A stretch of DNA of 64,000 nucleotides from Candidatus Phyllobacterium onerii. GTDB lineage: Bacteria; Pseudomonadota; Alphaproteobacteria; Rhizobiales; Rhizobiaceae. Position 1 is the first letter of the stretch. The number at the start of each line of letters is the position of its first letter. Of the stretch, positions 44,643 through 54,074 are shown piece after piece. The DNA lies in contig NZ_JAQMHX010000009.1 in assembly GCF_028331445.1 (NCBI RefSeq), positions 1-64,000 on the forward strand, given 5' to 3'. The position numbers were made by a program, and so were the translations under genes. The notes beneath the pieces were generated by a model. It saw only the letters and a list, made by a program, of their open reading frames with translations. It did no database searches and had not been told where the DNA came from.

Positions 44643-45623
44643 TCACTCACTCTTGTTATGAGCAACCGTTCCCGCGGTCAAAATACGCAAGACGCGGATG
44701 GCTTCCTCGCCATCCGTTTTCGGTTGCCTGCGCGTCTGGATGCTCTCGATAAAACTCTGGCACTCGCGCGTCAGCGGCATGCCCTGTGCAACCTTGACAT
44801 ATGTCGGCTCTTCCGTCGTCGAGGCCCACTGGCCGTCATCCTGCCAGATCGAATGCTTGTAGACGGCGAGCTTCTTGTCCCATTGCTCCATGTCGTCGAA
44901 CACCGCCATCGCTTTGGTGCCGACCACGGTCAGGCGGCGTTCGCGATAAGGGTTGAGCCGCGAGGCAAACAGGTGACCGCGCACATTATCCGGAAAACGC
45001 AAATGCAGATGCGCGAAATCGCTCAAGTGGTCCAGCACGGCGGCACCCTCGCCGCGCACCTCCAGCGGCTCGGTTTCCGTGATCGCCAGGATCATCGACA
45101 GGTCATGCGGCGCGAGATCCCACAGCGCATCGTTCTCGGTATGGAACTTCCCGAGACCAAGCCGGTGCGAGTGGATATAGCGCACCTTGCCGAGATCGCC
45201 GGCCTTGATAAGATCGAGCAGCTTTTCAAACGCGGGATGAAACCGCAAAACGTGGCCGACCATGAAGATGCGGCCGTTGTCATGCGCCGCTTTCACGGCG
45301 GCTTCCGCGTCCGGTACCGTCAAGGCGATCGGCTTCTCGACCAGCACATCCTTGCCATTGGTGACCGCGCGAATAGCCGCTTCCGCATGGAACTGCGGCG
45401 GCAAGGCCATGACGATGGCGTCGACATCGGGATGGGTGAAAAGATCCTCGACCTCTATATGCAAAACGTCCTGCTCGGCGGCAAAGCCGGCAGCACGATC
45501 GCTGTTCTGGTCGGCGACGGCATAAAGAGCGCCAAGGCTCTTCAATGTACGGATATGGTTGCTCCCCCAGTAACCGCAACCCAGCACTGCAATCCGTGGA
45601 GCCATCTTTTCAGCCTTGTTCAT
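44643..45623 (-). CDS. Gfo/Idh/MocA-type sugar-nucleotide oxidoreductase
   Basis: A 326-residue NAD(P)-dependent dehydrogenase. The Rossmann start RIAVLGCGYWGSNH lies near residues 9-22 and the family EKPIAL segment near 95-100; the Lys is catalytic. The C-terminal sheet domain is normal. Paired with the aminotransferase, it probably oxidises a UDP-sugar acid at C3. Two starts are possible: ATG 45623 (used here, GGA before) and ATG 45605. A hairpin repeat follows directly. Confidence 0.88.
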   Translation of the reverse strand: MNKAEKMAPRIAVLGCGYWGSNHIRTLKSLGALYAVADQNSDRAAGFAAEQDVLHIEVEDLFTHPDVDAIVMALPPQFHAEAAIRAVTNGKDVLVEKPIALTVPDAEAAVKAAHDNGRIFMVGHVLRFHPAFEKLLDLIKAGDLGKVRYIHSHRLGLGKFHTENDALWDLAPHDLSMILAITETEPLEVRGEGAAVLDHLSDFAHLHLRFPDNVRGHLFASRLNPYRERRLTVVGTKAMAVFDDMEQWDKKLAVYKHSIWQDDGQWASTTEEPTYVKVAQGMPLTRECQSFIESIQTRRQPKTDGEEAIRVLRILTAGTVAHNKSE

Positions 45624-45707
45624 GTCGGCATCCAATATCCGTACGACGAAACTATGACAAGTCCCGCTTCCGGGCATTGCACTTGAATTGTGCGGAAAGG
45701 TTGGCCG

Positions 45708-45926
45708 TTATCTCCCCCCTTGTGGGGGGCCGAAGGCGGGCGAGACCCGTGGCTCGCCCCGGTCGGTGATTTCAGCATCTTAGCGTCAGCTAAGTGCCAG
45801 AAATCACAAGAGAGGGGATAAATTGGCGTGCTTCCGCGGAAAAATTCCCTCTCTTGGATTTTCCGAGGGTTTAGCGAAGGGGCTAAATTCAGGAAAATCC
45901 TTTCTCCCCCGCAAGGGGGGAGATAA
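45708..45926. repeat. 219-bp element with terminal inverted repeats and nested hairpins
   Basis: The ends are inverted repeats: TTATCTCCCCCCTTG (45708-45722) and CAAGGGGGGAGATAA (45912-45926). Between them lie at least four hairpins: GGCGGGCGAG/CTCGCCC, GGTGATTTC/GAAATCAC, GAGAGGG/CCCTCTC, and GGATTTTCC/GGAAAATCC with TTTAGC/GCTAAA inside. No open frame is present. It looks like a MITE-like or structured-RNA element between the Gfo/Idh/MocA gene and the tRNA. Confidence 0.75.
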
Positions 45927-45945
45927 AAAAGCGGCGTAACATTGC

Positions 45946-45974
45946 TTGACAGGCTGTTGCCACCCCCATATATC
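45946..45974 (+). promoter_or_regulatory. tRNA-Met promoter
   Basis: TTGACA (45946-45951) and TATATC (45969-45974) with a 17-bp spacer match the housekeeping consensus well. The tRNA starts 83 bp downstream. Confidence 0.8.
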
Positions 45975-46056
45975 CCGCCCCGTCCCTGTCGATTTGACAG
46001 CGCGGCCTCCCGGTTCCTTTTGCAGGCAAACCATCTATGGGTCGCGAGACATATGG

Positions 46057-46133
46057 GGCGAAGTAGCTCAGTAGGTTAGAGCAGAGGAATCATAATCCTT
46101 GTGTCGGGGGTTCGAATCCCTCCTTCGCTACCA
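46057..46133 (+). tRNA. tRNA-Met (CAT), elongator
   Basis: A 77-nt tRNA with GGCGAAG acceptor arm and CTTCGCT, discriminator A and encoded CCA (46131-46133). The D arm AGCTCAGTAGGTTAGAGC, anticodon CAT (46091-46093) in AATCATAATCC, and T arm GGGGGTTCGAATCCC are complete. Position 1 pairs with position 72 as G-U. It has no initiator features (three G-C pairs at the anticodon stem), so it is the elongator tRNA. The anticodon could be lysidine-modified in principle, but the body looks like tRNA-Met. Confidence 0.95.
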
Positions 46134-46225
46134 TTTTCTTCAAGATTACAAGTTGCCGAGACGCGCCGTTTGGCGGCATGTCACACGCGGTGAGCCGCGA
46201 GCCAGCAGATATGAGCTTTCGACCA

Positions 46226-46534
46226 TCAGATAAACCTCGGTATCGGGCCAAGCTGCTCGGTTTGGTCCGGTAATTCCACCATGACCTCATCGACGTAGCA
46301 CCAGCCCCAGCCCTCTGGGGGATCGTAACCTTCAATGATGGGGTGGCCGGTCGTTCGAAAATGCGCCGTCGCATGTCTTCCTTGCGAAGAGTCGCAGCAC
46401 CCGACGTGACCGCATGATCGGCAAAGCCTCAGATGCACCCAAGGTGTTCCCAGCGCCAGGCATTCCGCGCATCCAAGCGATCCTGGAATGACGTTGCGAA
46501 TTTGCCCGCTGTGGTTGCATGAACTCACACTCAT
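46226..46534 (-). CDS. UBP-type zinc finger protein
   Basis: A 102-residue protein with the UBP zinc finger pattern: CAECLALG, LRLCRSCGHVGCCDSSQGRHATAHFRTTGHPII, in which Cys and His positions bind zinc. Such domains bind free C-terminal glycines of ubiquitin in eukaryotes; in bacteria the partner is unknown. It is convergent with the tRNA gene and stands alone. Confidence 0.85.
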   Translation of the reverse strand: MSVSSCNHSGQIRNVIPGSLGCAECLALGTPWVHLRLCRSCGHVGCCDSSQGRHATAHFRTTGHPIIEGYDPPEGWGWCYVDEVMVELPDQTEQLGPIPRFI

Positions 46535-46860
46535 ACTCCGTCGTCAGAAAAAACGGCTGGGCCAATTCGGGCAGGCATCTAGTCTGTCCGTCTCGTACGC
46601 GCAAACACCAATGTCGCGGCAATCTAGCGCAGCGAACTCGTCTGAGCAAACGCAAACACGGATTGGTCGCCTCGTTGCCTCGCAACCGCATCAGCGAATT
46701 GCATCTCTGTTTAAGCGAAGATGTTTGGGCGGCGTATGCAACATTGTTTCGGTATGTTGGGCAATTACTGGAATTAGACTGATCAAAAGAGCTATACGGC
46801 TGTAAAAATCCAGCTAGACTTTGCCACTCGCTTGCTACAATACTATCGCAGCGAGGGACG
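46535..46860. other. Intergenic region, no supported gene
   Basis: 326 bp upstream of the small membrane protein and the UBP-type gene. One open frame (46519-46782, plus strand) ends in a plausible helix (SEDVWAAYATLFRYVGQLLELD) but has no ribosome binding site and odd amino acids before it. It may be the remnant of a small gene. No hairpin or repeat was noted. Confidence 0.4.
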
Positions 46861-47220
46861 ATGGCCAAAACTTCTGGGATCCTTAATGATGCTGGAGCCG
46901 CACTCATGGTGCTGGCATCGCTTGGCGGCCTCGTCGTTTCGATATTCAACTACTTCAATCCCGATAGCGGTATCGCCGGTGAGCCAGGAACGCTTCTGGT
47001 GATTGCGTCCACCATTCTGCTGGCACTATTCGGTATGGCGCTTGGGAAATTGAAGCCTGGCTTCCTCCGGTCGTTCTTCATTGTCTCTTCTATCCTCAAT
47101 ATCGCCGGCACATCCTTCGCCGGGTATCTCCTGCATAGTCAAACACTTGTGATCCTTATGCTCGTCAGCCTTCTGGGCTGGATTCTTCACGTGTTCAGAC
47201 GGCGTCGCGCGTTTGCCTGA
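46861..47220 (+). CDS. Small four-helix membrane protein
   Basis: A 119-residue protein with four hydrophobic segments at about 10-30, 45-62, 67-88 and 91-110 and a basic end (HVFRRRRAFA). I do not recognise the family. It is 29 bp from the PQQ dehydrogenase in the same direction and may be co-transcribed. It may be an accessory membrane protein of that enzyme; that is position-based inference. Confidence 0.6.
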   Translation: MAKTSGILNDAGAALMVLASLGGLVVSIFNYFNPDSGIAGEPGTLLVIASTILLALFGMALGKLKPGFLRSFFIVSSILNIAGTSFAGYLLHSQTLVILMLVSLLGWILHVFRRRRAFA

Positions 47221-47249
47221 ACCAAGCTTTTGCAATGGTGACCGACGTG

Positions 47250-49202
47250 ATGTGGACAAAGTATTTATTGTCGGCGCTGTCTGTTGTGGCGTTGACGGCA
47301 ACTTGCGGCGAACTCCAGGCCCAAAGCGTCGAATGGAGCACCTACAACGGTGACCTGGCGGCACAAAAATTCTCGCCCCTGAAGCAGATAACCCCGCAGA
47401 ATGTGGGGAATCTCGCGGTCGCATGGCGCACACATACTGGCGACGTTTCATCCGGTGGGCCGCCTCCAGCTGGAATGCACAATCGCCCGCCAGCCTCTGG
47501 TCCGCAGGCCGATCTTCCGCCAACAGTGTGGTCGGCGACGCCGCTTTTCGTTAATGACACAGTCTATCTTGGCACACCCTTCTACCGGATTTTCGCACTT
47601 GAACCCGATACGGGAAAAGTGAAGTGGAGCTATGACACCAATGCTGTTCTTGAAGCGCTGACGCAGCCTGACCTCAAGAACCGCGGCGTTGCTTACTGGC
47701 AGGCAGATGCCCCTGACACTTCGCAGGCATGCCAGAAACGCATCTATATTGGTACGATGGATGCGAAGTTGCATTCCGTTGACGCAGACACGGGCAAGCC
47801 CTGTGCCGATTTCGGCAAAGGCGGCGTCGTGGATATCAACCAGTGGAATGTTGAAAACGCCAAATGGCCGCTGTCCATTCTCCAGCCTCCGACCGTCTAC
47901 AAGGATTTCCTCTTCGTTGGCTGGGCCGGCAAGGACTGGGCCGACGCTGTCGATCCACCCGGCACTGTCTTCGCCTTAGATGCACGCACAGGCGCGTTGC
48001 GCTGGACGTTCCATGCCTTGAACCCAGCGGACGCTGCGAAGAGCGGCACGGCGAACGTCTGGGCAAGCATGGCTGTCGATCGTGACCGTAACCTCTTGTT
48101 TTTGCCGGTCAGTTCACCCAGTCCAAACTTTTTCGGCGGTAACAGGCTGGACGCGATCTCGCTCGGAACGTCTGTCACTGCGCTTGATGTGGACACGGGC
48201 AAAGTCGTCTGGTCCAGGCAACTCGTGCATCACGATATCTGGGATCTCGACACCAATTCGGCGCCGACACTGATCGATATACAGAAGGATGGAGCGACAA
48301 TTCCGGCGCTGGTGCAGACGTCCAAGCAGGGTTTCCTTTATGTCCTCAACCGCGAGACCGGAGAGCCGGTCTATCCGATCGAGGAACGCCCCTTCCCGGC
48401 TTCAACGGTACCCGGCGAGAAGGCCGCGCCGACGCAGCCCTACGTGCCGCTGCCGAAAGCTGTCGTGGGAGACAAGTGGCCGGGCGTCTTTGGCTTGGCG
48501 GACATCGTGAGCTTCGGTTATTGCAGCCGCACCGCCGCGACGTTGCGCGACGAGGGCAGGTTTACACCGCCCAGCCTTGAAGGCTCGCTTGTTTATCCGG
48601 GTACGATTGGAGGCATCGAATGGGGTGGCGGAGCGGTCGACCCGTCGACTGGCACCTTCGTTGTCAATTACTCGAGTGCAGTGCAGATTTACAAGCTGAT
48701 CCCGCGCGCTGATTATGACAAGGCAGCAACTGCCGGAGGCCTGGAAACCGGCGGTTTCTTTCCGATGACCGGCGCACCCTACGGAGTCCAGCTCACGACA
48801 TTCCTCAATCCTTTGGGGATGCCCTGCTGGAAGCCTCCCTATGGTTCAATTGCTGCCTATGATCTTAAAACCGGCAAGCAGCTTTGGGACGTGCCGTTCG
48901 GGCAGGTTCAGCAATACGGCTTCTATATGCCCGAGTCGTGGGGATCGATCACCCTGGGAGGCCCTGTCATTACCGCGAGCGGCTTGATCTTCATCGGCGC
49001 TTCCATGGACTCGATGGTGCGTGCACTTGATCTTGCAACCGGCAAGGTGTTGTGGAAGTCTCTTGTGGCAGCTCCGGCCGTCGCGCTTCCGGCGGTTTAT
49101 GAATATAAGGGCAAACAATATGTCGTGTTTGCAGCGGGGGGTAATTCGATCCTCACTCCAAAGGTCAGCGACGAAATTATCGCGTTCGCCCTGCCGAACT
49201 GA
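47250..49202 (+). CDS. PQQ-dependent dehydrogenase (quinoprotein glucose dehydrogenase type)
   Basis: A periplasmic enzyme of about 650 residues: signal peptide (MWTKYLLSALSVVALTATCG, cleavage near 24) and an eight-bladed PQQ propeller with many aromatic blade motifs. It lacks the five N-terminal membrane helices of E. coli Gcd (about 800 residues). The relation suggests glucose or quinate-type substrates; which is unknown. Electrons would go to ubiquinone and then to the Cyo oxidase encoded next. I chose ATG 47250 over 47235 because it starts the signal peptide. Confidence 0.9.
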   Translation: MWTKYLLSALSVVALTATCGELQAQSVEWSTYNGDLAAQKFSPLKQITPQNVGNLAVAWRTHTGDVSSGGPPPAGMHNRPPASGPQADLPPTVWSATPLFVNDTVYLGTPFYRIFALEPDTGKVKWSYDTNAVLEALTQPDLKNRGVAYWQADAPDTSQACQKRIYIGTMDAKLHSVDADTGKPCADFGKGGVVDINQWNVENAKWPLSILQPPTVYKDFLFVGWAGKDWADAVDPPGTVFALDARTGALRWTFHALNPADAAKSGTANVWASMAVDRDRNLLFLPVSSPSPNFFGGNRLDAISLGTSVTALDVDTGKVVWSRQLVHHDIWDLDTNSAPTLIDIQKDGATIPALVQTSKQGFLYVLNRETGEPVYPIEERPFPASTVPGEKAAPTQPYVPLPKAVVGDKWPGVFGLADIVSFGYCSRTAATLRDEGRFTPPSLEGSLVYPGTIGGIEWGGGAVDPSTGTFVVNYSSAVQIYKLIPRADYDKAATAGGLETGGFFPMTGAPYGVQLTTFLNPLGMPCWKPPYGSIAAYDLKTGKQLWDVPFGQVQQYGFYMPESWGSITLGGPVITASGLIFIGASMDSMVRALDLATGKVLWKSLVAAPAVALPAVYEYKGKQYVVFAAGGNSILTPKVSDEIIAFALPN

Positions 49203-49284
49203 CACGCCGTGCCATTGCAGCTTGGAACCGGGTTGGCAAAAGGGGCTTCGTTGATGAGACAATCCGGTTACTGGTCATTACGTC

Positions 49285-50139
49285 ATGTCTGACGTAGCGG
49301 GCTCTTACTGGCGCAGCGGCGTTCTTGACCCGCAGGGACCGGTTGGCGCCGCACAGAATACGATTTTGCTGAACGCGACAACGATCATGCTGGCAGTGGT
49401 CATTCCTGTCATTGTGCTCACTCTCGGGTTCGCCTGGTGGTTTCGGCACAGCAATGCGCGGGCGCGTTATATACCTGACTGGTCCTATTCGGGCCGCATC
49501 GAATTGATCGTCTGGTCGATACCCGCGATGGTGGTGCTTTTCCTCGGCGGAATCGCCTGGGTCGGCTCCCACGATCTCGATCCGGGCAAACAGATCGCTT
49601 CCAGCGCCGCGCCGGTCAATGTGCAGGTGGTCTCCCTCGATTGGAAATGGCTCTTCATTTATCCCGATCTGGGCGTCGCAAGCGTAAACAGCCTGGTGGT
49701 GCCGGCAGGTGTTCCGATACGCTTTCAGCTTACGTCGGCAACTGTGATGAACAGCTTTTTCGTGCCCCAGCTCGGCAGCCAGATTTATACGATGGAGGGC
49801 ATGACGACGCGGCTCAATCTGCTCGCAGACAAGCCGGGAAGGTACCCGGGACTTTCGGCGCAATTCAGCGGTGAAGGCTTTTCGGATATGCGCTTTGTGG
49901 TCGATGCAATGCCCCAGCAGGCCTTTGACCAGTGGGCCGCAAACACGCGGGCCGCTGGCGGGAATTTGGACGAGGCGAGCTATGCGCAACTGGCGCGTCC
50001 GAGCTCCGCGGTAGCGTCGTCCACCTTTGGTCAGGTGGAGCAAAACCTGTTCAATGATATCGTGAATTCTAACAACCCCGCACCCGGCACTTCCCCCACC
50101 GGGCACCATTCGACACCCTCAATTTCTGACGGAACCTGA
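49285..50139 (+). CDS. cyoA: Ubiquinol oxidase subunit II (CyoA type), without lipoprotein signal
   Basis: A 284-residue subunit with two membrane helices (about 28-50 and 74-95) and a cupredoxin-like periplasmic domain (about 110-220, [14 protein letters not shown]). The Cu(A) ligands are missing, as in quinol oxidases. Unlike most CyoA, no lipoprotein signal precedes the LDPQGPV start: the reading frame is stopped at 49255-49257. The N-terminus begins [12 protein letters not shown]. Subunit II is followed by cyoB after 1 bp. Confidence 0.9.
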   Translation: MSDVAGSYWRSGVLDPQGPVGAAQNTILLNATTIMLAVVIPVIVLTLGFAWWFRHSNARARYIPDWSYSGRIELIVWSIPAMVVLFLGGIAWVGSHDLDPGKQIASSAAPVNVQVVSLDWKWLFIYPDLGVASVNSLVVPAGVPIRFQLTSATVMNSFFVPQLGSQIYTMEGMTTRLNLLADKPGRYPGLSAQFSGEGFSDMRFVVDAMPQQAFDQWAANTRAAGGNLDEASYAQLARPSSAVASSTFGQVEQNLFNDIVNSNNPAPGTSPTGHHSTPSISDGT

Positions 50140-50140
50140 C

Positions 50141-52093
50141 ATGCTTGGAAAGCTCAGCTGGGCCGCCATACCTTTCGACCAGCCCATTCCCATGATCGCA
50201 TCCCTGCTGGTCATGCTCACGATCTCCGCGATATTGCTGCTTTTCACGTGGAAAGGCTGGTGGCCGTACCTCTGGTCCGAATGGATCACCAGCGTCGATC
50301 ACAAGCGCATAGGCGTCATGTATATCCTGCTTGCCCTTGTCATGCTCGTCCGAGGCTTTACCGATGCGATCATGATGCGCTCGCAACTGGCACTGGCCGC
50401 GGGCGGCGCGCAGGGTTACCTGCCGCCGGAACACTACAACCAGATCTTCTCGGCTCATGGCACGATCATGATCTTTTTTGTGGCGATGACCTTCATGGTC
50501 GGCCTGATGAACTTCGTCGTGCCTCTCCAACTCGGTATCCGCGATGTGGCGTTTCCCGTGTTGAACTCGGTCAGCTTCTGGTTGACGGCGGCAGGTGTGC
50601 TGCTAGTGAACATGTCACTCGTCATTGGCGAGTTCGCACGGACAGGGTGGCTGGTCTACCCGCCTCTATCGGAATTGGCCTATTCGCCCGGAGTTGGCGT
50701 CGATTATTACCTCTGGGCGCTGCAGATATCCGGCGCGGGCACGCTTTTGTCGGGGATAAACTTGACAACAACCATCCTGAAGCTGCGAGCGCCCGGCATG
50801 GGCTATATGAGGATGCCGATCTTCTGCTGGACGGCGCTGGCTTCCAACCTTCTGATCGTCGCAGCTTTTCCGATCCTGACCGCGACATTCGCGATGCTCC
50901 TTCTTGATCGCTATCTCGGATTCCACTTCTTCACCAACGAGGCTGGCGGCAATGCCATGATGTATATCAACCTCATCTGGGCCTGGGGTCATCCGGAAGT
51001 GTACATACTGATCCTGCCCGCATTCGGCGTTTTCTCCGAGGTCATCGCCACCTTTTCCGGCAAAGCACTATTCGGTTATCGCTCCATGGTCATCGCCACC
51101 ATGGCAATATGTGTTTTGTCCTTCATGGTGTGGTTGCACCACTTCTTCACGATGGGCGCAGGAGCCGACATCAACGGCTTTTTCGGCATCATGACGATGA
51201 TCATAGCGGTGCCGACCGGCGTGAAAGTCTTCAACTGGTTGTTCACGCTTTATGGCGGGCGGCTGCGGTTCGATGCGCCGGTCTATTGGGCGCTGGGCTT
51301 CATGGTGACCTTTGTCGTTGGCGGCATGACAGGCGTTTTGCTTGCAATTCCGCCTGCGGATTTCGTCCTGCACAACAGTCTGTTTCTCGTTGCGCATTTT
51401 CACAACGTGATCATCGGAGGCGTGCTCTTTGGAGCTTTCGCAGGATATACGTTCTGGTTCCCGAAAGCGTTCGGCTTCAAGCTGGACGAGCGTATCGGCA
51501 AGGCAATTTTCTGGTGCTGGTTCATTGGTTTTTATCTGGCCTTCATGCCGCTCTACATACTGGGCCTGATGGGCGCGACACGGCGGATGCAACACTACGA
51601 TGTTGCCGGATGGCAGCCTCTGATGCTGGTAGCGCTGCTTGGCGCAATCGTCATCCTCGCTGGCATCGTCCTCACCGGCGTTCAACTCGTCGTCAGCATC
51701 CGCACACGCGACCAGCGGCGCGATCATACCGGCGATCCATGGAATGGGCGCACACTCGAATGGTCCACACCTTCTCCACCTCCGGCGTGGAACTTTGCGG
51801 TTTTGCCGGCGGTAAACGGCCTCGACCCTTACTGGGAAGCAAAGAAAAGTCCCAAATCTCACCGTCAAAACGGTCCCGATCTGGAAACAATCGCAGTTCC
51901 ACGCAACAGCCCCATCGGGTTCGTGCTGGCATTTTTTGCCGTCATGGCCGGCTTTGCGTTGATCTGGCATATCTGGTGGATGGCTATCGCCGGATTGATA
52001 GGCGCGCTCATGACCATTCTTGCTCACGCCTGGCGCGTTTCGGACGAGGTCGAGTACGTCGTCGCGAGCCAACGGCAGCGAGCCGCCATATGA
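50141..52093 (+). CDS. cyoB: Ubiquinol oxidase subunit I (CyoB type)
   Basis: The 650-residue catalytic subunit of a heme-copper bo3-type oxidase with about 15 membrane helices. It reduces oxygen and pumps protons. The CuB ligands are visible: HPEVYI (His and cross-linked Tyr) near residue 285 and the paired HH in WLHHFFTMG near 335; [10 protein letters not shown] near 423 holds the heme ligands. Overlaps cyoC by 4 bp. Confidence 0.96.
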   Translation: MLGKLSWAAIPFDQPIPMIASLLVMLTISAILLLFTWKGWWPYLWSEWITSVDHKRIGVMYILLALVMLVRGFTDAIMMRSQLALAAGGAQGYLPPEHYNQIFSAHGTIMIFFVAMTFMVGLMNFVVPLQLGIRDVAFPVLNSVSFWLTAAGVLLVNMSLVIGEFARTGWLVYPPLSELAYSPGVGVDYYLWALQISGAGTLLSGINLTTTILKLRAPGMGYMRMPIFCWTALASNLLIVAAFPILTATFAMLLLDRYLGFHFFTNEAGGNAMMYINLIWAWGHPEVYILILPAFGVFSEVIATFSGKALFGYRSMVIATMAICVLSFMVWLHHFFTMGAGADINGFFGIMTMIIAVPTGVKVFNWLFTLYGGRLRFDAPVYWALGFMVTFVVGGMTGVLLAIPPADFVLHNSLFLVAHFHNVIIGGVLFGAFAGYTFWFPKAFGFKLDERIGKAIFWCWFIGFYLAFMPLYILGLMGATRRMQHYDVAGWQPLMLVALLGAIVILAGIVLTGVQLVVSIRTRDQRRDHTGDPWNGRTLEWSTPSPPPAWNFAVLPAVNGLDPYWEAKKSPKSHRQNGPDLETIAVPRNSPIGFVLAFFAVMAGFALIWHIWWMAIAGLIGALMTILAHAWRVSDEVEYVVASQRQRAAI

Positions 52094-52710
52094 GTGCAAG
52101 TTCATCGACTCACTCAGAGGTTCGCGAGATTCCAGTATCGGAACGCGGCCCCGCGCCGAGAAATGTGGTGGTTAGCTTCGGCTTCTGGCTGTTTCTCCTG
52201 AGCGACATCGTCATATTTGCGGCATTGTTTGCAGCATTTGCCGTGCTCTCGCACGAAACGGCGGGCGGACCGTCGGGGAATGATCTGTTTGATCGCAACC
52301 GCGTCCTTCTGGAGACAGCTATTCTTCTCGCGTCAAGCTTCACCTGTGGCCTGATGTCCTTGGCCGTCGAACAACGCAAACTGATCCCCGCCGCCGCCTG
52401 GGGCGCGGTCACGTTCTTGCTCGGCGCGACCTTTGTCGGCATGGAACTGTTTGAATTCCACGGCATGATCGAGAGCGGTGCCCGACCCGATCGCAGCGCC
52501 TTCCTTTCCGCCTTCTTCACGCTGGTAGGCACACATGGCCTGCACGTGTCGGCGGGATTGTTCTGGTTGCTTGTGATGTTCGCGCAGATCGCAACCCTCG
52601 GTTTCCGCCCGATGGTCCTGCGGCGGCTGCGCTGTTTCAGCCTGTTCTGGCACGCGCTCGATATCGTCTGGATTGGTGTTTTCACAATCGTTTATCTTGG
52701 AGCCCACTGA
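52090..52710 (+). CDS. cyoC: Ubiquinol oxidase subunit III (CyoC type)
   Basis: A 206-residue subunit with five membrane helices, typical of the bo3 family: [17 protein letters not shown] near 32-48 and [17 protein letters not shown] near 146-162. It begins at ATG 52090 inside the cyoB stop (ATGA). A longer upstream open frame in the same phase is only a shadow of cyoB. Its stop shares one base with the cyoD start (TGATG). Confidence 0.94.
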   Translation: MSASSSTHSEVREIPVSERGPAPRNVVVSFGFWLFLLSDIVIFAALFAAFAVLSHETAGGPSGNDLFDRNRVLLETAILLASSFTCGLMSLAVEQRKLIPAAAWGAVTFLLGATFVGMELFEFHGMIESGARPDRSAFLSAFFTLVGTHGLHVSAGLFWLLVMFAQIATLGFRPMVLRRLRCFSLFWHALDIVWIGVFTIVYLGAH

Positions 52711-53087
52711 TGGCCGAACCCATTGAAACGACCGAGGATCAAGAGGCCGGTGCACCGCGCGTGGCCGGGGGAAGTTGGCAGGGCTACCTCACCGGAATGG
52801 TCTTTGCGATCATACTGACGCTGGCTTCATTCTGGGTTGCTGGAACCGATCTAGTCTGGGGACCGGGCGTGCCGATCCTGCTTGCCGTATTGGCGATTGC
52901 CCAGATGGGCGTTCACCTCGTCTTCTTTCTTCACATATCCAGCGCACCGGACAGCCTCAACAACATCCTTGCGCTGGCCTTTGGCGTCTTTGTCGTTGCC
53001 CTTGTTGTATTCGGTTCGATGATCATCATGGCCAATCTCAATGCAAACATGATGTCGATGCCGGAACTGATGAATATGCAGCGCTAG
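52710..53087 (+). CDS. cyoD: Ubiquinol oxidase subunit IV (CyoD type)
   Basis: A 125-residue protein with three membrane helices and the CyoD-type core AQMGVHLVFFLHISSAPDSLNNI near 65-87. It helps assembly of subunits I-III. The Cyo operon ends here; heme O synthase (CyoE) is not in the window. No terminator is obvious before the palindromic element at 53221. Confidence 0.93.
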   Translation: MAEPIETTEDQEAGAPRVAGGSWQGYLTGMVFAIILTLASFWVAGTDLVWGPGVPILLAVLAIAQMGVHLVFFLHISSAPDSLNNILALAFGVFVVALVVFGSMIIMANLNANMMSMPELMNMQR

Positions 53088-53220
53088 CCAAGGGTAGCGA
53101 TCTTGCGCGGCATAAGATACTAGGATCGCGGGCGCGACTGCCATTAGCTTTAGAATGGGGTCGGGCGGGCGATTGACGTCTACCTCGCTGCCACGAACGA
53201 ACGTGACCGCCCCTTTCTCA

Positions 53221-53362
53221 GAGCCCGTTTGGAAAGTCGCTGCGGCGAAGGCATATGGCGTGGTTTTTGGGGTCGCCCTTGCGACGAGCGCAGACCTGAG
53301 CACCGGAAGCGCAGAAAACCGCGTCAGATGACCGCCGCAGTAGAGTTTCAAAATGGGCTCTC
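53221..53362. repeat. Palindromic repeat element, copy C
   Basis: A 142-bp imperfect palindrome, same length as copy B. The ends are AGAGCCC (53221-53227) and GGGCTCT (53356-53362). GGAAAGTCGCTGCGGCGA and GAGCACCGGAAGCGCAGAAAA are shared with copy B, as is GCAGTAGAGTTTCAAA. The inner loop has diverged. The rest of 53088-53455 shows no gene. Confidence 0.85.
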
Positions 53363-53455
53363 AATCGAACGAGCTACTTTCCGGCACATGCGCAGCAAGT
53401 ATCTTCGGGGTGCTGCTCGTCCATGGGGTGATTCGAGCAGAGCATAGGGGGACGA

Positions 53456-53788
53456 ATGCTGACTGTTTCGTTGTTCTTGGGCGTATATCTGGCGGGAACC
53501 AGGGTTGAACAGGGTGATGCCGTCATGCAGGCCCAATTCGATCTGATGAAATTATCCTACGCCTGCAGTGACCCTCTCTACAGGACGAAGCGGGATTCCG
53601 TCAGACGCTGGGTGAGGAAGTTCGACACGGACACGACTTTCAAGGACGAGGACGTATCCAATCTGGACAGTGGCTTGAAAAATGGCACGACCCGGCTGAG
53701 CAAGCCCATCAACAAGGGCGATTGTATCACGCTGCTCACCGAGGCCCAGGCGAAGGTAGATCAGCTCTTCGAGGAATTCAGCCGCTAG
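53456..53788 (+). CDS. Hypothetical exported protein
   Basis: A 110-residue protein; the short hydrophobic N-terminus (LTVSLFLGVYLAG) could be a signal or anchor. The remainder is charged and helical with two Cys (YACSDP, GDCITLL) that could pair. GGGGGACGA lies before the ATG. I do not recognise it. It lies between the cyo operon and a small lipoprotein gene, with no coupling to either. Confidence 0.55.
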   Translation: MLTVSLFLGVYLAGTRVEQGDAVMQAQFDLMKLSYACSDPLYRTKRDSVRRWVRKFDTDTTFKDEDVSNLDSGLKNGTTRLSKPINKGDCITLLTEAQAKVDQLFEEFSR

Positions 53789-53936
53789 TCGTGCTATGCG
53801 CGTCTCTCAAACGCCTTTGTGAATTGACCGTGCGCGCCGCAGCGTGCAGTTTTTGGCATCGCCACTAGGGAAACCAAAACAACGCTCCCGGCCCCCTTAT
53901 ACGTCTGTTGAAAGGGCCGCGCTTTTGGAGGCAAAG

Positions 53937-54053
53937 ATGCGACTATTCTTGATGCTCGTTCTAATGGCCTTGAGCGGCTGCGTGTCCAATGGCTCTCCGC
54001 CGGACGATGATTATGGTATACCACGGCGGCCGTCCTGGGCCGGAAACAACTGA
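53937..54053 (+). CDS. Small lipoprotein
   Basis: A 38-residue precursor: MRLFLMLVLMALSGC with lipobox LSGC at Cys 15, then an acidic Pro-rich tail (VSNGSPPDDDYGIPRRPSWA). GGAGG with ideal spacing makes it a likely real gene despite its size. Function unknown; Asp is absent at +2, so outer-membrane sorting is expected by the E. coli rule. Confidence 0.65.
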   Translation: MRLFLMLVLMALSGCVSNGSPPDDDYGIPRRPSWAGNN

Positions 54054-54074
54054 CGGCAAAAGTCGGCGTAACCC

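Noticed and set aside
46332-46949. Minus-strand open frame of 205 codons over the UBP-type gene region
   Set aside because: Sequence is rich in Arg, Cys and Ser with no conserved pattern; the UBP finger in another frame explains the region.
51109-52089. Upstream extension of the cyoC reading frame
   Set aside because: It lies in another frame of cyoB; the ATGA junction at 52090 is the normal start.
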